DNA of 64,000 nt from Prorocentrum cordatum (Eukaryota > Sar > Dinophyceae > Prorocentrales > Prorocentraceae), in NCBI GenBank assembly GCA_963575745.1, contig CAUYUJ010001743.1, forward strand, positions 1 through 64,000, written 5' to 3'. How positions within the stretch are numbered: the stretch's first letter is position 1; the number at the start of each line of letters is the position of its first letter. The notes beneath the pieces were generated by a model that saw nothing but the letters and a program-made list of their open reading frames with translations, was not told the DNA's origin and searched no databases. Below, in pieces: positions 40,084-51,870 of the stretch. The translations under genes were made by a program, and so were the position numbers.

Positions 40084-40690
40084 GGTGATCTTCGTATGAC
40101 GTACCTCCGCTGGGCCTCCCAGGAGCCCACGAAAGTGCCGACAGCTCTGCAGATCGCAGCCCCCCAGGGCACCGCGAGCTACAGTGGTAAGCTGCGTATG
40201 ACGTACCTCCGCTGGGCCTCACCGGAGCCCACGAAAGTGCCGACAGTTTCGCAGATCGCAGCCCCCCAGGGCACCGCAAGCTATAGTGGTGATCCGCGTG
40301 GGACGTAATTACCTCCGCTGGGCCTCCCAGGAGCCCACGCAAGTGCCGACAGCTTCGCAGATCGCAGCCCCCCATGGCACCGCGAGCTAATTATAGTGGT
40401 AATCTGCGTATGACGTACCTCCGCTGGGCCTCACCAGAGCCCACGAAAGTGCCGACAGCTTCGCAGATCGCAGCCCCCCATGGCACCGCGAGCTAATTAT
40501 AGTGGTAATCTGCGTATGACGTACCTCCGCTGGGCCTCACCAGAGCCCACGAAAGTGCCGACAGTTTCCCAGATCGCGGCCCCCCATGGCACCGCGAGCT
40601 ATAATGGTGATCCGCGTGGGACGTACCTCCGCTGGGCCTCCCAGGAGCCCACGCAAGTGCCGACAGTTTCGCAGATGGCAGCCCGACGCG
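40084..40690 (+). repeat. Satellite with ~105-bp unit
   Basis: Six units each containing GACGTACCTCCGCTGGGCCTC, GAGCCCACGAAAGTGCCGAC and CAGATCGCAGCCCCCCA, starting near 40099, 40201, 40305, 40414, 40521 and 40620. Confidence 0.9.
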
Positions 40691-40854
40691 GCACGAGAGA
40701 AGAGAAACAGGAGAGAAGGAGGAGTGGAGGAGAGGGGAGGAGGAGAGGAGGAGGAGGAGGAGGAGGTGGAGACCACACTGCTCTCTTCAAAACGAGTACC
40801 CAACACAGGAGGGTCTTGGAAAAAGAAGAGAAAAAAAACAAAAACATAACATAA

Positions 40855-40978
40855 ACTTTTGGCGCTCTGCGCGGATTTCTTGGATTCGCGCTGGGCCCCC
40901 CTCCCTGGCGCGCGGAGGCGCCGCCGGGGGGCCCAGGCGCGGATCCAAGAAGTCCGCGCGGAGCGCCAAAAGTTCAAG
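40855..40978. mobile_element. Near-perfect foldback MITE, 124 bp
   Basis: About 48-base arms (left ACTTTTGGCGCTCTGCGCGG, right CCGCGCGGAGCGCCAAAAGT at the ends) with about 4 mismatches and a 27-base loop. A weaker relative lies at about 36595-36725. Confidence 0.75.
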
Positions 40979-41016
40979 AGTTATATGTTTCTTCCTTCGT
41001 CTAAGTACGTTGGAAC

Positions 41017-43406
41017 ATGATAAGGCAATGGCCCATGGTCGCCGCTCGAGGTCCCCCCCCCCCGGGGCTCCCTGCGGGCCGCATGGGCACGGGCGCCTGC
41101 AGCTGGCTGGCCGGGGGGCGCGGAGAGATGGTGTGGTGCCCCCCGGACCTCTGGGGGCGCGGCGCCGCCCCAGCGCCGCTGGCCGTGGCCGCGCAGCCGC
41201 ACCACGGCCGCACCACCTCGCCGCGCGCCGCCGCTCGGCCGTGGCCGGGGGCCACCGGGGAGGCCGTCGCGAAGTACGTGGCGGACAACACCCTGCTGCG
41301 GGCGCCGACGCCCGGCCTGTCGTGCAGGCGCTCGAAGCGGCTGGACGACCGCGACGACGCGGGCCACGTGGTGCACTGGGGCGCCGTCGTGGCCGGCCGC
41401 GAGACCGGGGACGGCTGGCTCAGGCACGAGCGAAATGGGTACGGAAAGAATGGGCGCAATGCCCAACAGCAGTTCCTGTTCATTTTGAACGGGACTCGCT
41501 GTCCGCGCCGCCGCGGCTGTGTCCGCTTGAGACAGAAGGCCGCCTGCCCAACAGCGGCCGCTGTTGGTTTGGGACAACAGTTTCGTCGTTGGGCATTGTA
41601 CCCATTTTTCCCGTGCCCATTTCGGGCGTCCGAAGGCTCGAGGCGGGCGGGCTCTTCCTGCCCATGGAGCTGGAGGGCGTTCGCGTGCTGGCCAGCTGGC
41701 CCCCCAGCCTGGAGCAGCAGGACGAGGCCCCCGGCTCCTCCTGGCAGCGACCCGGCGAGCTGCTGCCGCCTGCCGAGCCAGAGCTGCCAGCGCGGCGCGC
41801 CTCCGCGGAGCACCCGGCAGGTCTCGCACTCGCCGCAATCTCTGGCCACTCGGCGCCAGGAGCATGGCCGCCCTGCCACTTGCAGCCGCCCGCAGTCCAG
41901 CACCCAGAGCTCCCGGCCATGCCGCAGCCGACCTTCCAGCTGCAGGTTCCCGGCCTCTCTGTGCCGGGCCTGGCGCCGCTGCTCGCGCCACCAGCGCCCG
42001 CTCTGGGCAGCGGAGCCGGCGGTGCACCCTGCTGGGCTGGGACGGCCGAGGGCAGCTGGGCGGCACACACAGTCACAGGCTCCCCTTGCGCGACCAGAGA
42101 GTGGCCATCGGACGCCGTGCGGCCGACAGAGGCCTCGCCGTGGCTGCAGGATCTGCTCGCGAGCGGAGCGGCGCCGCCCGCAGACACATGCAGGCAGGGC
42201 TCGCCCTGCGACGACTTCTCCGGCCTGGCCAGGCTCTTGGAGGAGACCGAGGCTGAGTTCGCCCGCATCAAGCGCAGCTTGCACGGGATGCACCACGGCC
42301 TGCATCTTGCGGGCAGCCTCCTCGGGCCGCGCTCGCCCGACAGCGGCCCGACGTCCGGGCTGGCGCACGGGGCTCCCGCCCGCGAGAGCTCGGGGGGCTT
42401 GGCGCCCGCCCCGCCTCCGCTGGAGGCCCCTGCTGGGGGCCGACCCGGCGGTGGCCCGGCGCCCAGCCCGCCGCTGCTGGCGCGAGGGCCTGGCGGCTGC
42501 CCAGACAGGGTCCGGCGGCCCCTCGGCTGCGACCGCCTGGTGCGCAGCCCGCCGCGGCGGCCCCCTGAGGGCCGCGGCGCGGCCTGCGCCACGCCCCCCC
42601 CCGCGGCGGGCCACCGCCTCGGCTCGGACGCCGCCAGCCTGCCGGACCCGCCGTGGACGCACGGCTCGGAGGCCCCGGGCGCGGCCGCTGGCGCCCAGGG
42701 CGGCGGCGCCGCCGGGGCGGCCGCAGCGCGCCGCGCGGCGCCCCGCGAGGAGGGCGTGCTCGCCGCGATCCTCGGCGCCGCGGCCAGGGGCTCGCCAGGG
42801 GGCACCCGGGCCATCCTGATGTCCACGGAGCGCGCCGCGCCCGCCGCGGGGGCCGCCTCGCCCAGGGGGTCCCCGGCGCCCGGCGTCGAGGGCGGGGCGC
42901 GCGCGGAGCTGCCCGCGCCGGCGGCGCCGCCGCGGGAGCAGCCGGCGGAAGAGCCGCCGCGCGCCTCCCCCGACGGGCCGCCAGAGCCGCGGCGGCGCCC
43001 TGCCGCAGGCATCGGCGCCCGCGCGGAGGGCCACTGCGCGGCGTTGGAGGCGGCCATGGCGCGGGTTCGCGCGGGCAGGTGCCAACGCACGACGTGTACA
43101 GGCGCTGGCGCAGCGCAAAAGCTGGCGGCGGGGGGAGGACTGGGAGGGAAAGAAGAAGGGCGAGCCAGCGGAGGGAGAGGACGTTCTCCCCTGCCACGAG
43201 GGGCAGCCAGTTACGCAGATCCAGGCCTCCCAGATGTGGGCAGGTCGAATGAGGTCGGAGGGTGCCGCCACAGCAGCGATGCATCGGCGATGCGGCTCGA
43301 TGTAAAGACAGATTGCTTCTCTGAGCCAGCGTCGCCGATGCATCGGCGATGCATCGGCACACGGGCACCATCTATTCAGACCCCAGAGGGGTCTTTAGCA
43401 AAATAA
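41017..43406 (+). CDS. Pro/Ala-rich protein with dinoflagellate-type GDGWL repeat domain
   Basis: Two exons, 41017-41438 and 41636-43406. The segment YVADNTLLRAPTPGLSCRRS, then RLDDRDDAGHVVHWGAVVAG and ETGDGWLRHERNG joins across the intron to LEAGGLFLPMELEGVRVLAS. This pattern (RxSKxLxD...W/G...GDGWL...FLPMxLxGVRVL) is familiar from many dinoflagellate predicted proteins and may be an SH3-like fold; its function is not known. The rest is Pro/Ala/Gly-rich with one helical island (LEETEAEFARIKRSLHGMHH). The opposite strand is also open over this span but gives an Arg/Ala-rich sequence typical of an antisense frame. The start codon is uncertain. The C-terminal ~90 codons cross a palindromic repeat and may be non-coding. 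Confidence 0.6.
41429..41635 (+). mobile_element. Introner-like element forming a GT-AG intron
   Basis: Spliced as 41439-41635 (donor AATGG|GTACGG, acceptor CCGAAG|GCTCGAG; phase 2 on both sides). The ends of the insert are ~36-base inverted repeats (left GAAATGGGTACGGAAAG, right CCCGTGCCCATTTC) at 41432-41467 and 41587-41623. The donor site lies inside the left TIR, so the element supplies its own splice site. Confidence 0.65.
43270..43360. repeat. Palindromic GATGCATCGGCGATGC repeat
   Basis: Inverted copies of GCGATGCATCGGCGATG flank a ~40-base centre. The same CGATGCATCGCCGAT-type words occur in the foldback at 38483-38746, suggesting a related element. Confidence 0.55.
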
Positions 43407-43719
43407 GCGTCTCCCATGGCATGACCATAATTAAAAAGTATGATCGGTTTGCTGAGACTGCGCCTAGGGCATTGCGCAAGACAAGCAGAGACTTGTGCCC
43501 CTGATTCGATTCATTCACTGATTCCTCCCAAGTTCTTCCTCTGTTTGATTATCCCAGCAACATGCCTACGGCCCTTTGGCCGGTGAGCCCGTTATTCTTC
43601 CCAGGAGCAGTTGCTCTCTGCGGCCTGCCGAAACTGGGATCGGGATTATTTTTGAAGCCAAACGCCAGAGCAAAAAAAAGTCTGGCGAAGGGCCCAACCA
43701 TATGCAGTTGTGAGTACCG

Positions 43720-44610
43720 TCGTTGTGAGTATCGTCTTCGGTGGATCTCCTTATGAGGCCACGAAGCGCGTAAATGGTGTGCCGAAATCTGGCGGAGACA
43801 CCATGCGGGCGCTGCCACTGGGGCCTTCGAGCATCGTGGGGGTAGTGAAATCAAGGAGGGTGGCCAGCAACAGGGGCAACTTGGGCCTTCGGTGGAGCTC
43901 CCTTATGGGGCCCCGACACGCGTGAGAGGTGTGCCGAGATGGCGGGTGGCACCGCATGCGGACGCTGCCCCTGGAGCCTTGGGTGGGGTTCCCGAAGGCG
44001 TAGCCCTATCGGGCCACAGAAAGTGTGAGGGGTTTGCCGAAATCGAAGGTGGAACCCCATTCGGGCGTTGCCAGTGGGGCCTTCGGTGGAGCTCCCTATG
44101 GGGTCATGAAGCGTGTGAGGGATGCACCGAAATGGGCGTGGAACTGCACGCGGGCGCTGCCACTGAGGCCTTGGGTGGAGCTCCTCATTTTTGGGGCCAC
44201 AGAGCATGCAGTGCCAAAATTGAAGTGGAACTGCATGTGGGCGCTTCCACTGGTGCTTTCGGTGGTACCGAAATGAGGGTGGAATTGCATGGTTGCACTG
44301 ACAATGGGGCCTTCAATAAAGCTCTATGAGGCCACGAAGCGTGTGAGGGGCGTGCCAAACTGGAGGGTGGAACTGCATGCTGCATGCGGGCGCTGCCATT
44401 GGGGCCTTCGGCGGGGCTCCCTGTACACTAAACGTGTGAGGCGAGGTGTGCACCGGGATGGGGCCACAGATCGTGTGAGGGGTGTGGCGAAATCGAAGGT
44501 GGAACCACATGCTGGTGCTGCCACTGGGCGCTGCCTCTGGGGCCTTCGGTGGAGCTCCCTACGGGGCCACGAAGCGTGTGAGGGGTATGCCGAATTTGCT
44601 GACATGCGGA
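43720..44610 (+). repeat. Degenerate satellite, ~110-120-bp unit
   Basis: Repeated GGCCTTCGGTGGAGCTCCCT, GGCCACGAAGCGTGTGAGGGG, GTGCCGAAATCGAAGGTGGA and CATGCGGGCGCTGCCACTGG blocks, with diverged copies throughout. Confidence 0.8.
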
Positions 44611-44869
44611 GGGCTGAGGCATGGGTGGGAGGCGGGAGGAGATGGGAGGAGGGAGGAGGGGGAGGAAGGGGGAGAGGAGAGGAGAGGCGAGGAGGGGAGG
44701 AGACGCGGGGCGCTGTCTCTTCAAAACGATTGTTAGGAACAAATCATGTTCGGCGGCGCACAGTGTCATGCATGTTTTGTCTTGAGCCATCGGTCGCACC
44801 TGCCCACCTGTTGTCGAAAGGCAATAGAGAAAGAGAACCTGCATTCTCAAGAGAGGAAATTTCTCATAT

Positions 44870-46125
44870 CGCGTAGACCTCCAGATGTCAAGCTCTTCCG
44901 GCTACACATCAGTAATGCAACATGCAGCTTCTTGTAGGATTCCGAATATGTGAACGCATCGGTCAAACACCAGTCGAAGTGCGAATTTGAGATCAAGTGG
45001 TGATGCACGTGTATAGTGTTAGCCTTGGGCTTTTGTTGCGTGATTGAACGCCACTGGTAAACCGTCGTCAACTTGGTTAATGTTGGAGGCCTCGGATCAG
45101 CGTGCGGTATACGCAAAATACGCTAGAGGCATCGCGCCTGGCAGCCATCTAAGCGCCCACGCTCAATTTTTGCGAACCAAGCCGGATTCAGCAAGACAGA
45201 TTGGAATAATTATCACATGTTTCTAGTTGTGCTAACGGATGTGTGTTTCCATGCGCGATTACGTCACGTCTTGGCTTGAAGTGGAATATCTTAGCGGATG
45301 GGCACACACGCGATTCTTTGATCAATTGCGTCCGACTTGCTTGATACATGTTGGTTGTGTCATTGATCACTATCGGCGTACAGCAAAATAGTAAATGTTC
45401 CATGTGCTCGTGCCTGCCGCACCCAAGCATCCACCCGACGCGTTCGTCGTGGCCATGCCAAACAAAAAGTGTGAGACGGGGCAGCTTTGAGATATCCTAG
45501 ATAGTTGGTTTATGGTTTCTGTCTTTCCGAGCGTGACTTGCCATCTGATACTTTGAATTTTCGCCCACCTTACATACGACCGATAAGATGCATAATGCCT
45601 TGTGGTACACCGAATTGCTTATGCACATTCAGCGAGTCGAATGGTTGACTCCGGGAGAACGATTTCAATACTTGAATACCAGTTTCAATTCTTGAAATGG
45701 TTTCTACAAGCACTTGTTTATCATGTGTGGGCTTCGAATGATACAAAATGCAAATTTTGACCATGTTGTACACAACATGTGCATCACGTTGGAACCCGGT
45801 TCGTGAAGGCGCACGGGAATAGGAAACGATTTGCATGCGAATCCATTGCCGAATGCCCACTACAGATCGACAGCATTGAATACGAAATTTCTGATCGGCA
45901 TAATTTCGTGATCTGTATTGTTTCGATCGGCACAAAAAATCGCGGTATGGGAGAGTAGTAATGTTATGATGCGTTCGGGAAGGCGTGAACCATTAATGTG
46001 TTTCTGCAGCATTATTGTACATTTGTTTCATTTTTTGTCGGAGTCTGCCTACTAATAATTAAAAGTGTTCACGAATTTCAAATGCGCATTGAAGCGGGAA
46101 AATTATTGTTATAAATATATATATT
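44870..46125. other. Lower-GC region, no supported gene
   Basis: Composition drops to roughly 45% GC. Minus-strand frames (44847-45116, 45188-45430 and 45570-45935) look more protein-like than chance, but no family is recognised with confidence. It may contain a decayed gene or element. Confidence 0.35.
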
Positions 46126-46129
46126 TGGT

Positions 46130-46690
46130 GGAGACGCGGGATTCCATCAGTGAACACGGGTTTCCATAATTGAACACGGGTTTCCATAATCGCTAACACG
46201 GGTTCCCATAATTGCCAACACGGGTTTCCATACTCATAATTGCCACCACGTGTTTCCATAATTACTGCGGGTTTCCATATCAACCATTATGGGTTTCCAT
46301 AATTTCTACCACGGTCCATCATTACCACCACGGGTTTCCATAGTTACCACCATGGCATTCCATAATTACCACCACGGGTTGCCATAATTACCACCACGGG
46401 TTTCCATATCGTGGTAGTTCCACTGCGGGTTGGCATAATTACCACCACGGGTTTCCAGACCTTCACCTCCTCTTTTCGAAATCACCACGAATATATATAT
46501 ATATATAATATAATATATATTATATAATATATATATATTATATATACATATATATATACTTACCACCCGAATTTTCCATAATTACAAGCACGGCTTCCAT
46601 AGCAACCACTATGGTTTCCATAGTGACCACTAAGGGTTTGCATAACCTAAATGGAAACTAATTAGTCCCACGGGCCTTCACAATTATTAC
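46130..46690 (+). repeat. Minisatellite (CACGGGTTTCCATAATTACC)
   Basis: About 20 imperfect units of ~23 bases, interrupted by an AT-rich run (46490-46555). The same unit in reverse orientation occurs at 48195-48365. Confidence 0.85.
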
Positions 46691-46732
46691 CATGGGTTTC
46701 CATATTTAATCTCTCTATGAATATCACGAGAG

Positions 46733-46735
46733 AAG

Positions 46736-46770
<35 letters not shown>
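46733..46770 (+). repeat. Poly-A tract
   Basis: A ~37-base A run after the minisatellite. It could be a retroposon tail, but no source gene is recognised upstream. Confidence 0.6.
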
Positions 46771-46771
<1 letters not shown>

Positions 46772-48190
46772 GCATGGACACGAAAACCCCACTGTACTAT
46801 TTCTAACGATGTTTTGTTCATTTGCAACGCTTTCAGACAGCAGCGATTTGCGAACGAAGAAATCCACAGGTTATATCATATATAAGGTAATCGTTGATCT
46901 TGCCCGCATTGGTCTGTATGTTTCCGGTTGCACAATGTGCCGGCCTGCCCGACGATTATATTTTTTTCTATTCATATTTTTTATTATTTCCATTCTATTT
47001 TTGTTTTTCCTCTAATTCTTTGTTGCTCTTGACATTGATTTCTTTTTTCCAACTCCTACTCTTTGCGGGCGCATATTGGTGGAAATATCGTTAAGAATTT
47101 AGGCGCGCGCGACAAAAAGTTTTCGCCTGCGCGGCGAAGGTGCGGTCAATTTTGGCGAAGACAGGCTGAACCATATCGCGTACCATAACCAGCCAACCTC
47201 CTCAACCGGCATCACAATGCCATTGTCAGTCGCATCGGAATTTCAAAAAAAAAAAAAAAAATACGACGACACGGCGCGAATCCGCAAATACTGGAGCGGG
47301 GCAGGTGATATGTGCAGGGCGCAAACCGTGCTTGCCAAAAAGCATTTCGGGATACCGTGGCTTTTGCACTGTAATTACTCAGCAGGTTATACTACTGCTC
47401 CTTATTTGTTATCGCGTGGTTTGAACCCTTCGTGGCCCGGTGCAGAAAGAGTATCTGCAAAACCCGAGTGCAATGTTCTATAATGTTCTTTCATACGTGC
47501 GTACGTACCGCCGCCGACAAACCAATTGCATTGTGGTTGTGGCGGGCGTCGCAAAATCGCCGGTTGTTGCGTCAAAGGATCGCTTACATTGAATGATCTG
47601 CGTTGAATCGTCGTCGGTCGTCGTCGTCTGTCGTCGTCGTCAGTCGTCGTATCGTTGTCGTTATCGTCATCGTCGTCCGTCGTGGTCGTCGCAATCATTG
47701 TCATCGTCATTATCGTCGTCAGTCGTCGTTCTCTTCTCGCGGATTATCCGTAGGAAGACGATTCATTGGCCGATTCATTGGCGCCGCGCTCGATTATCAC
47801 AACACGTGTGAAAAAAAAACGCGTCGAGCGGTTTCCCGGGGTTCGAACGCGTAAAAAACGAAAATCCCGAAGGCCCAGAACCACAACGACCACATATGCC
47901 AAACCAATTTAGACAGAAATCAACCCAGGGCGCCAGATCTCAGAGCTTTTTGAAAAATTTGTCCGGGACGAGCTTGGAGGAGGAGGGAGGAGGAGGAGGA
48001 GGAGGAGGAGGACGAGGAAGAGGAGGAGGAGCAGGAGGAGGAGGAGGAAAAGGAGGAGGAGGAGCAGGAGGAAAAGGGAGGTAGGATAGCAAAGGAAAAG
48101 GCAAATAATAACCTCACAAATCTGGCTCCCACGGCACCTCCGGGCGACGGGCTGCGCCCGCGTAGCGAGGGACGGGGGGACCACTTAGTT
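46771..48190. other. No gene; contains CGT/GTC and GGA simple repeats
   Basis: Lower-GC DNA with a (GTC)n-like tract at about 47610-47740 and (GGA)n at about 47975-48080. No supported coding sequence. Confidence 0.45.
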
Positions 48191-48194
48191 GCAT

Positions 48195-48365
48195 ACATGG
48201 AAAATCGTGTTGGCAATTATGGAATGCCCTGTTAGCAATTATGGAAACCCGTGTTGGCAATTACGGAAACCCGTGTTGGCAATTATGGAAGCCCATGTTG
48301 GCAATTATGGAAACCCGTGTTCAATTATTATGTAAACCCATGTTCGTTTATGGAAACCCTTGCTG
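48195..48365 (-). repeat. Minisatellite, inverted copy
   Basis: Units of GCAATTATGGAAACCCGTGTTG, the reverse complement of the 46130-46690 unit; about six copies. Confidence 0.8.
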
Positions 48366-48752
48366 CCGTGCTTTTGGTATCATCGGCCATGTTCAACTAA
48401 TCATCGCATCCGTCTATTTCTGCCTCTATAAATTATAAGGCTGATTGTTACAAAATATACTAAATGCCAACGAATGAATAACAAGAGTATAAAAGAAACG
48501 AGCGGAAACATAAGGATACACATCCAACGAAATAGTGGTTGTCAATTGTGCGCATCGCCCATGCATATCGATATTTTATTTGTAGTTTGTTTTCATATCT
48601 CAAAGCTTGGATTTCTGAAACGAATACATCGTGTATTCACTCACCATTCAGAAGTTTTGCCCATGAGAGTTTACGGGAAACAAGCAGAAACAAAATCTAC
48701 ATAATCAAACTGAACAACTAGAAAGAACCCAAAAATCTCGGCAATAACGGGG

Positions 48753-49154
48753 TTGGGAAGCCTCTTCGGGCCATCCTTGGGGACCGCGTGGGGCCGTGGG
48801 GAACAAACTGAAAAGGAGGAGAAGGAGGACGGAGAGGAGGACGACGCAGATGAGGACGAGAACGAAGAGGACGAGGATAGGATGAGGACGACGAACAGGA
48901 ATTATCTAAAGATCGTTTTTCGGTTGAGGAAAGAAAAACATGATCATGGGATTTGTGTTTTCTGTGCGACCACTTTTTCGGGCGATACGGAAATTGAGAA
49001 GGGGGAACCAATATTTGACCTAATCGATTCTACAATCGATCTCGTTCGACGAGACACCATGGAACATTGGCCAAACGTATTTAACGGGACACCTCGAGAC
49101 CCTCCTCGATCTCGATTTCGGTATCATGATCGATCTCATTATTGGTTTCGTTGA
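48753..49154 (+). CDS. Hypothetical 133-aa acidic protein
   Basis: An open frame with an acidic Glu/Asp run (residues ~20-50, from a GAGGAC-rich tract) and a mixed C-terminal part (NYLKIVFRLRKEKHDHG, then GEPIFDLIDSTIDLVRRDTM). The C-terminal part overlaps repeated CGATCTCATTATT-type words. No family recognised and it may be non-coding. Confidence 0.2.
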   Translation: MGSLFGPSLGTAWGRGEQTEKEEKEDGEEDDADEDENEEDEDRMRTTNRNYLKIVFRLRKEKHDHGICVFCATTFSGDTEIEKGEPIFDLIDSTIDLVRRDTMEHWPNVFNGTPRDPPRSRFRYHDRSHYWFR

Positions 49155-49970
49155 ACGGGGCAGCATACGGATCTCATTATTCAGCCCACCCAACGTGACA
49201 CCACGATGAGACATTTCTTGATCTGATTATACATCATTTTCATTTTTTTCAAAGACAGTGTGCAACGGGACAAATCGATCTCATGACCATCACCAGATGG
49301 ACGGGCGGAAAAGCAAATGAGGGATACGCATCGGCGGACATTATAACCAGGCGGGTTTGGTTCGATTTCGTATGAACAACGCGACTTTTCGGTTATTATG
49401 AGACATTGCAAGACACAGCGGGCCACCGCCCGATGATGAGCGCGGGCGGACTGGGATTATTCCCTTAAATGTTTTAGCAAAAACGGACCGTATGGAATAT
49501 CATGGACATTCGAAAATTCTTCCGGCTGCAGCCAGACGGGCGGGCACAGCAGAATCAGTGCTTGTTTATTTCATTTGATTGACGGTAGGTTCAGTGGTTG
49601 CGCGCGCTTTCCAGCTGTCTGATACATGTATATGTCAATTCTTGTTTTAAAAGTTGTAAAAAAGAATGGATCGCGTCCGCATCCTGAATACAAATGTATG
49701 CCTGCAAGAAATTATGGGGCAAACAAATATTAAAGAGGCTTAGCAAGAGTAGGAAGAGGAGAGGCAACAGGAGGAATATGATGCGGAGCACGAGGAGAAG
49801 CAGGAGGAGGGCGGCTGAGGAAGAAGAGGAGAGGGAGGAGGAGGAGGAGGAAGAGGAAAAGGAGGAGGAGGCAGGCGGAGGAGGAGGAGGAAAAAGAGGA
49901 AGAAGAAGAGAAGGAGCAAGAGGAGGATATTGATTTAGATCTCGATCGTTGAATTGGTAGTTCCAGTTCT

Positions 49971-50201
49971 CTACTTACAAGATAATGCGATTCCTCGAAA
50001 GAGCTTCGCGGGGCAGTAGGTCCAATAGGTTGTATACATCTTCGGCCCCTGTCTGTGGCGCGCACCTCGCGTGATGAGGAGGCCTTCGTTTGGGGCCCCA
50101 ACAAACTTACAGAGCTTCCAGTTCCATGACAGTTCGTGACCGCCCATCTTGTACTTGGCATTGAGCTCGGTGTCCGCGGCGTCAACCCTTGCGTCGGCCA
50201 T
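49971..50201 (-). CDS. Small uncharacterised protein or exon (76 aa)
   Basis: Minus-strand frame starting at ATG 50201 (MADARVDAADTELNAKYKMG). The sequence is well mixed and protein-like (GHELSWNWKLCKFVGAPNEG, MYTTYWTYCPAKLFRGIALS) and ends in a stop at 49971. Competing frames on the same strand are Arg/Ser-rich. It could be a short gene or the last exon of one lying upstream (higher coordinates). Family not recognised. Confidence 0.4.
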   Translation of the reverse strand: MADARVDAADTELNAKYKMGGHELSWNWKLCKFVGAPNEGLLITRGARHRQGPKMYTTYWTYCPAKLFRGIALSCK

Positions 50202-51129
50202 GCTGGCGCCGTCCACAACGAACTACCGCTCACGAGGTGACTCCTTGAACGGACACGCCTTTTCAAGTGATCTGCAAACGGACGTGCTGCACCCGTACTC
50301 CCTAACGGCCGCGCCTCTTGCGCCGCATACCCTCCAACGCAACCCGTTTCTTTTGGTTGTAGTTTTTTTGTTTCTCTTTTTTCTTCAAATGCTTTACAAA
50401 TTGTTTCCACCGCCCGCTCCCCGCTCCGAGAACATGGTCTTGGTCTTGATCTTGGTGGGGGGTGTGCGCGCCAGGACGGCGGCCCTCGTCGACTGCCAAA
50501 ATACAGAGCGCACCACACTGACACGACATATCCGCCAAGGGGGGGGGAGGGAGGAAAAAGGAGGGTAGGAGGGGGGAGGAGGGGGGCGCGGCGGAGGCAA
50601 AACAGGCGGATATCTAGCACCGAAGCACAAAGACACCCAGTAACACGTTATTGCCTAGGGTCCACATGACGGAGCGGGGCGGAAACGGTGGCAACAACGA
50701 CCTATGTAGGGTGTGGGAACGCCTAAAAGTACCCATCCTCTGGACACACATGCGCGCTGAAGCTCTGATGCCCTCCATCCATTCGGACACCCGGGGCGCA
50801 ATGTACGCGGCAGGCCGGCGTCTATCCGCTGCGCGCTGCACGGGTTTGCCAAATCGGCTCTCTTACAAAACACGCTTACCGTTGAATGGACACCGCCCTC
50901 CAGAACCGACCCGTTGCCCCCCGACCCGGCCGGGCGGCCTGGGCATCCATGGGTCGACAAAAAACAGATGCCCGTTCCTGGGGTTAGGTCGGGCCCGGCG
51001 AAAAATAAAACATACCCAAAAATACGCCCAAAATGTCTCAGATTTACTCACACACAAAATTACTCTTGCTCAGACCTACTCATACTCAGACCTACTCCTA
51101 CTCAATCTTACTCATGCTGAGACTCACGC

Positions 51130-51590
51130 ACGCCCCGTTCGCGGCCGTTTTGTGGGGATGCGACATCCTTCGCTTTCGGAGCAGATTTGGAGGATGTCTC
51201 GAGCGAGGCGCTCATTTTTACCCCCTAAGGGGGGCCGCCAGGGGTGTTTTCACGGTCCCGTTCGCGGCCGTTTTGTCCAGATGTCTCGAGCGGTTTGCCT
51301 GTTTTCTGTCCCACCATCGTTCGCTTTCGGAGCAGACCTGGAGGATGTCTCGAGCGAGGCGCTCATTTTCACCCCCCTGAGGAGGGCCGCCAAGGGTGTT
51401 TTCAGAGTCCCGTTCGCGGCAGTTTTGTGGGGATGTCTCGAGCGGTTTACTTGTTTTCTGTCCCACCATCCTTCGCTTTCGGAGCAGATTTGGAGGATGT
51501 CTCGAGCGAGGCGCTCATTTTCACCCCGCAGGCGGGCCAAATTTTGAGGATGTCTCGAGCGGTTTGCCTGTTTTGGTGGCCAGGCTCGTG
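51130..51590 (+). repeat. Tandem repeat, ~125-150-bp unit
   Basis: Three to four units with CGTTCGCGGCCGTTTTGT, GATGTCTCGAGCGG and TTCGCTTTCGGAGCAGA, beginning near 51139, 51263 and 51410. Confidence 0.8.
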
Positions 51591-51599
51591 GGCGCAGAT

Positions 51600-51870
51600 T
51601 CTTCTCAGGATGCCACCAGAGGCTCCAACAGGCTCCAGGAGGCCCCAGGAGACCACATGAGGTCCCAGGATGCATCAGGAGGCCACAGAAAGACTCAAGA
51701 GGCCACAAGATGTCCCAAGAGGCTCCAGGATGCCCCAGGAAGCTCCAGAAGGCCTCAAGAAGCCACAGGAAGTCCCATGAGGCCACAGGAAGCGCCAGGA
51801 GGTTTCGGAAGGCAACCGGAGGCTCGGAGAGGCCCCAGGAGCAGGAGGCCTCAGAAGGCAACAGGAGTGG
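51600..51870 (+). repeat. Short-period degenerate repeat (AGGCCACAGGA-like)
   Basis: 15-16-base imperfect repeats of AGGCTCCAGGATGCCCC / AGGCCACAGGAAGTCCC. Confidence 0.6.

Noticed and set aside
40084-40690. CRISPR-like array
   Set aside because: The repeats are contiguous ~105-bp satellite units without unique spacers, and the genome is eukaryotic.
41001-43343. A 780-codon minus-strand frame opposite the gene at 41017-43406
   Set aside because: It is Arg/Ala/Gly-rich with no recognisable domain, whereas the plus strand carries the GDGWL...FLPMEL pattern joined by a phase-consistent intron. Long antisense frames are expected in such GC-rich DNA.
44847-45116. Copia-type RNase H remnant on the minus strand
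   Set aside because: A short stretch (NTIHVHHHLISNSH) loosely resembles the HIDVRYHFIR motif, but the following ADxLTK motif is missing and the neighbouring frames do not support a retroelement.
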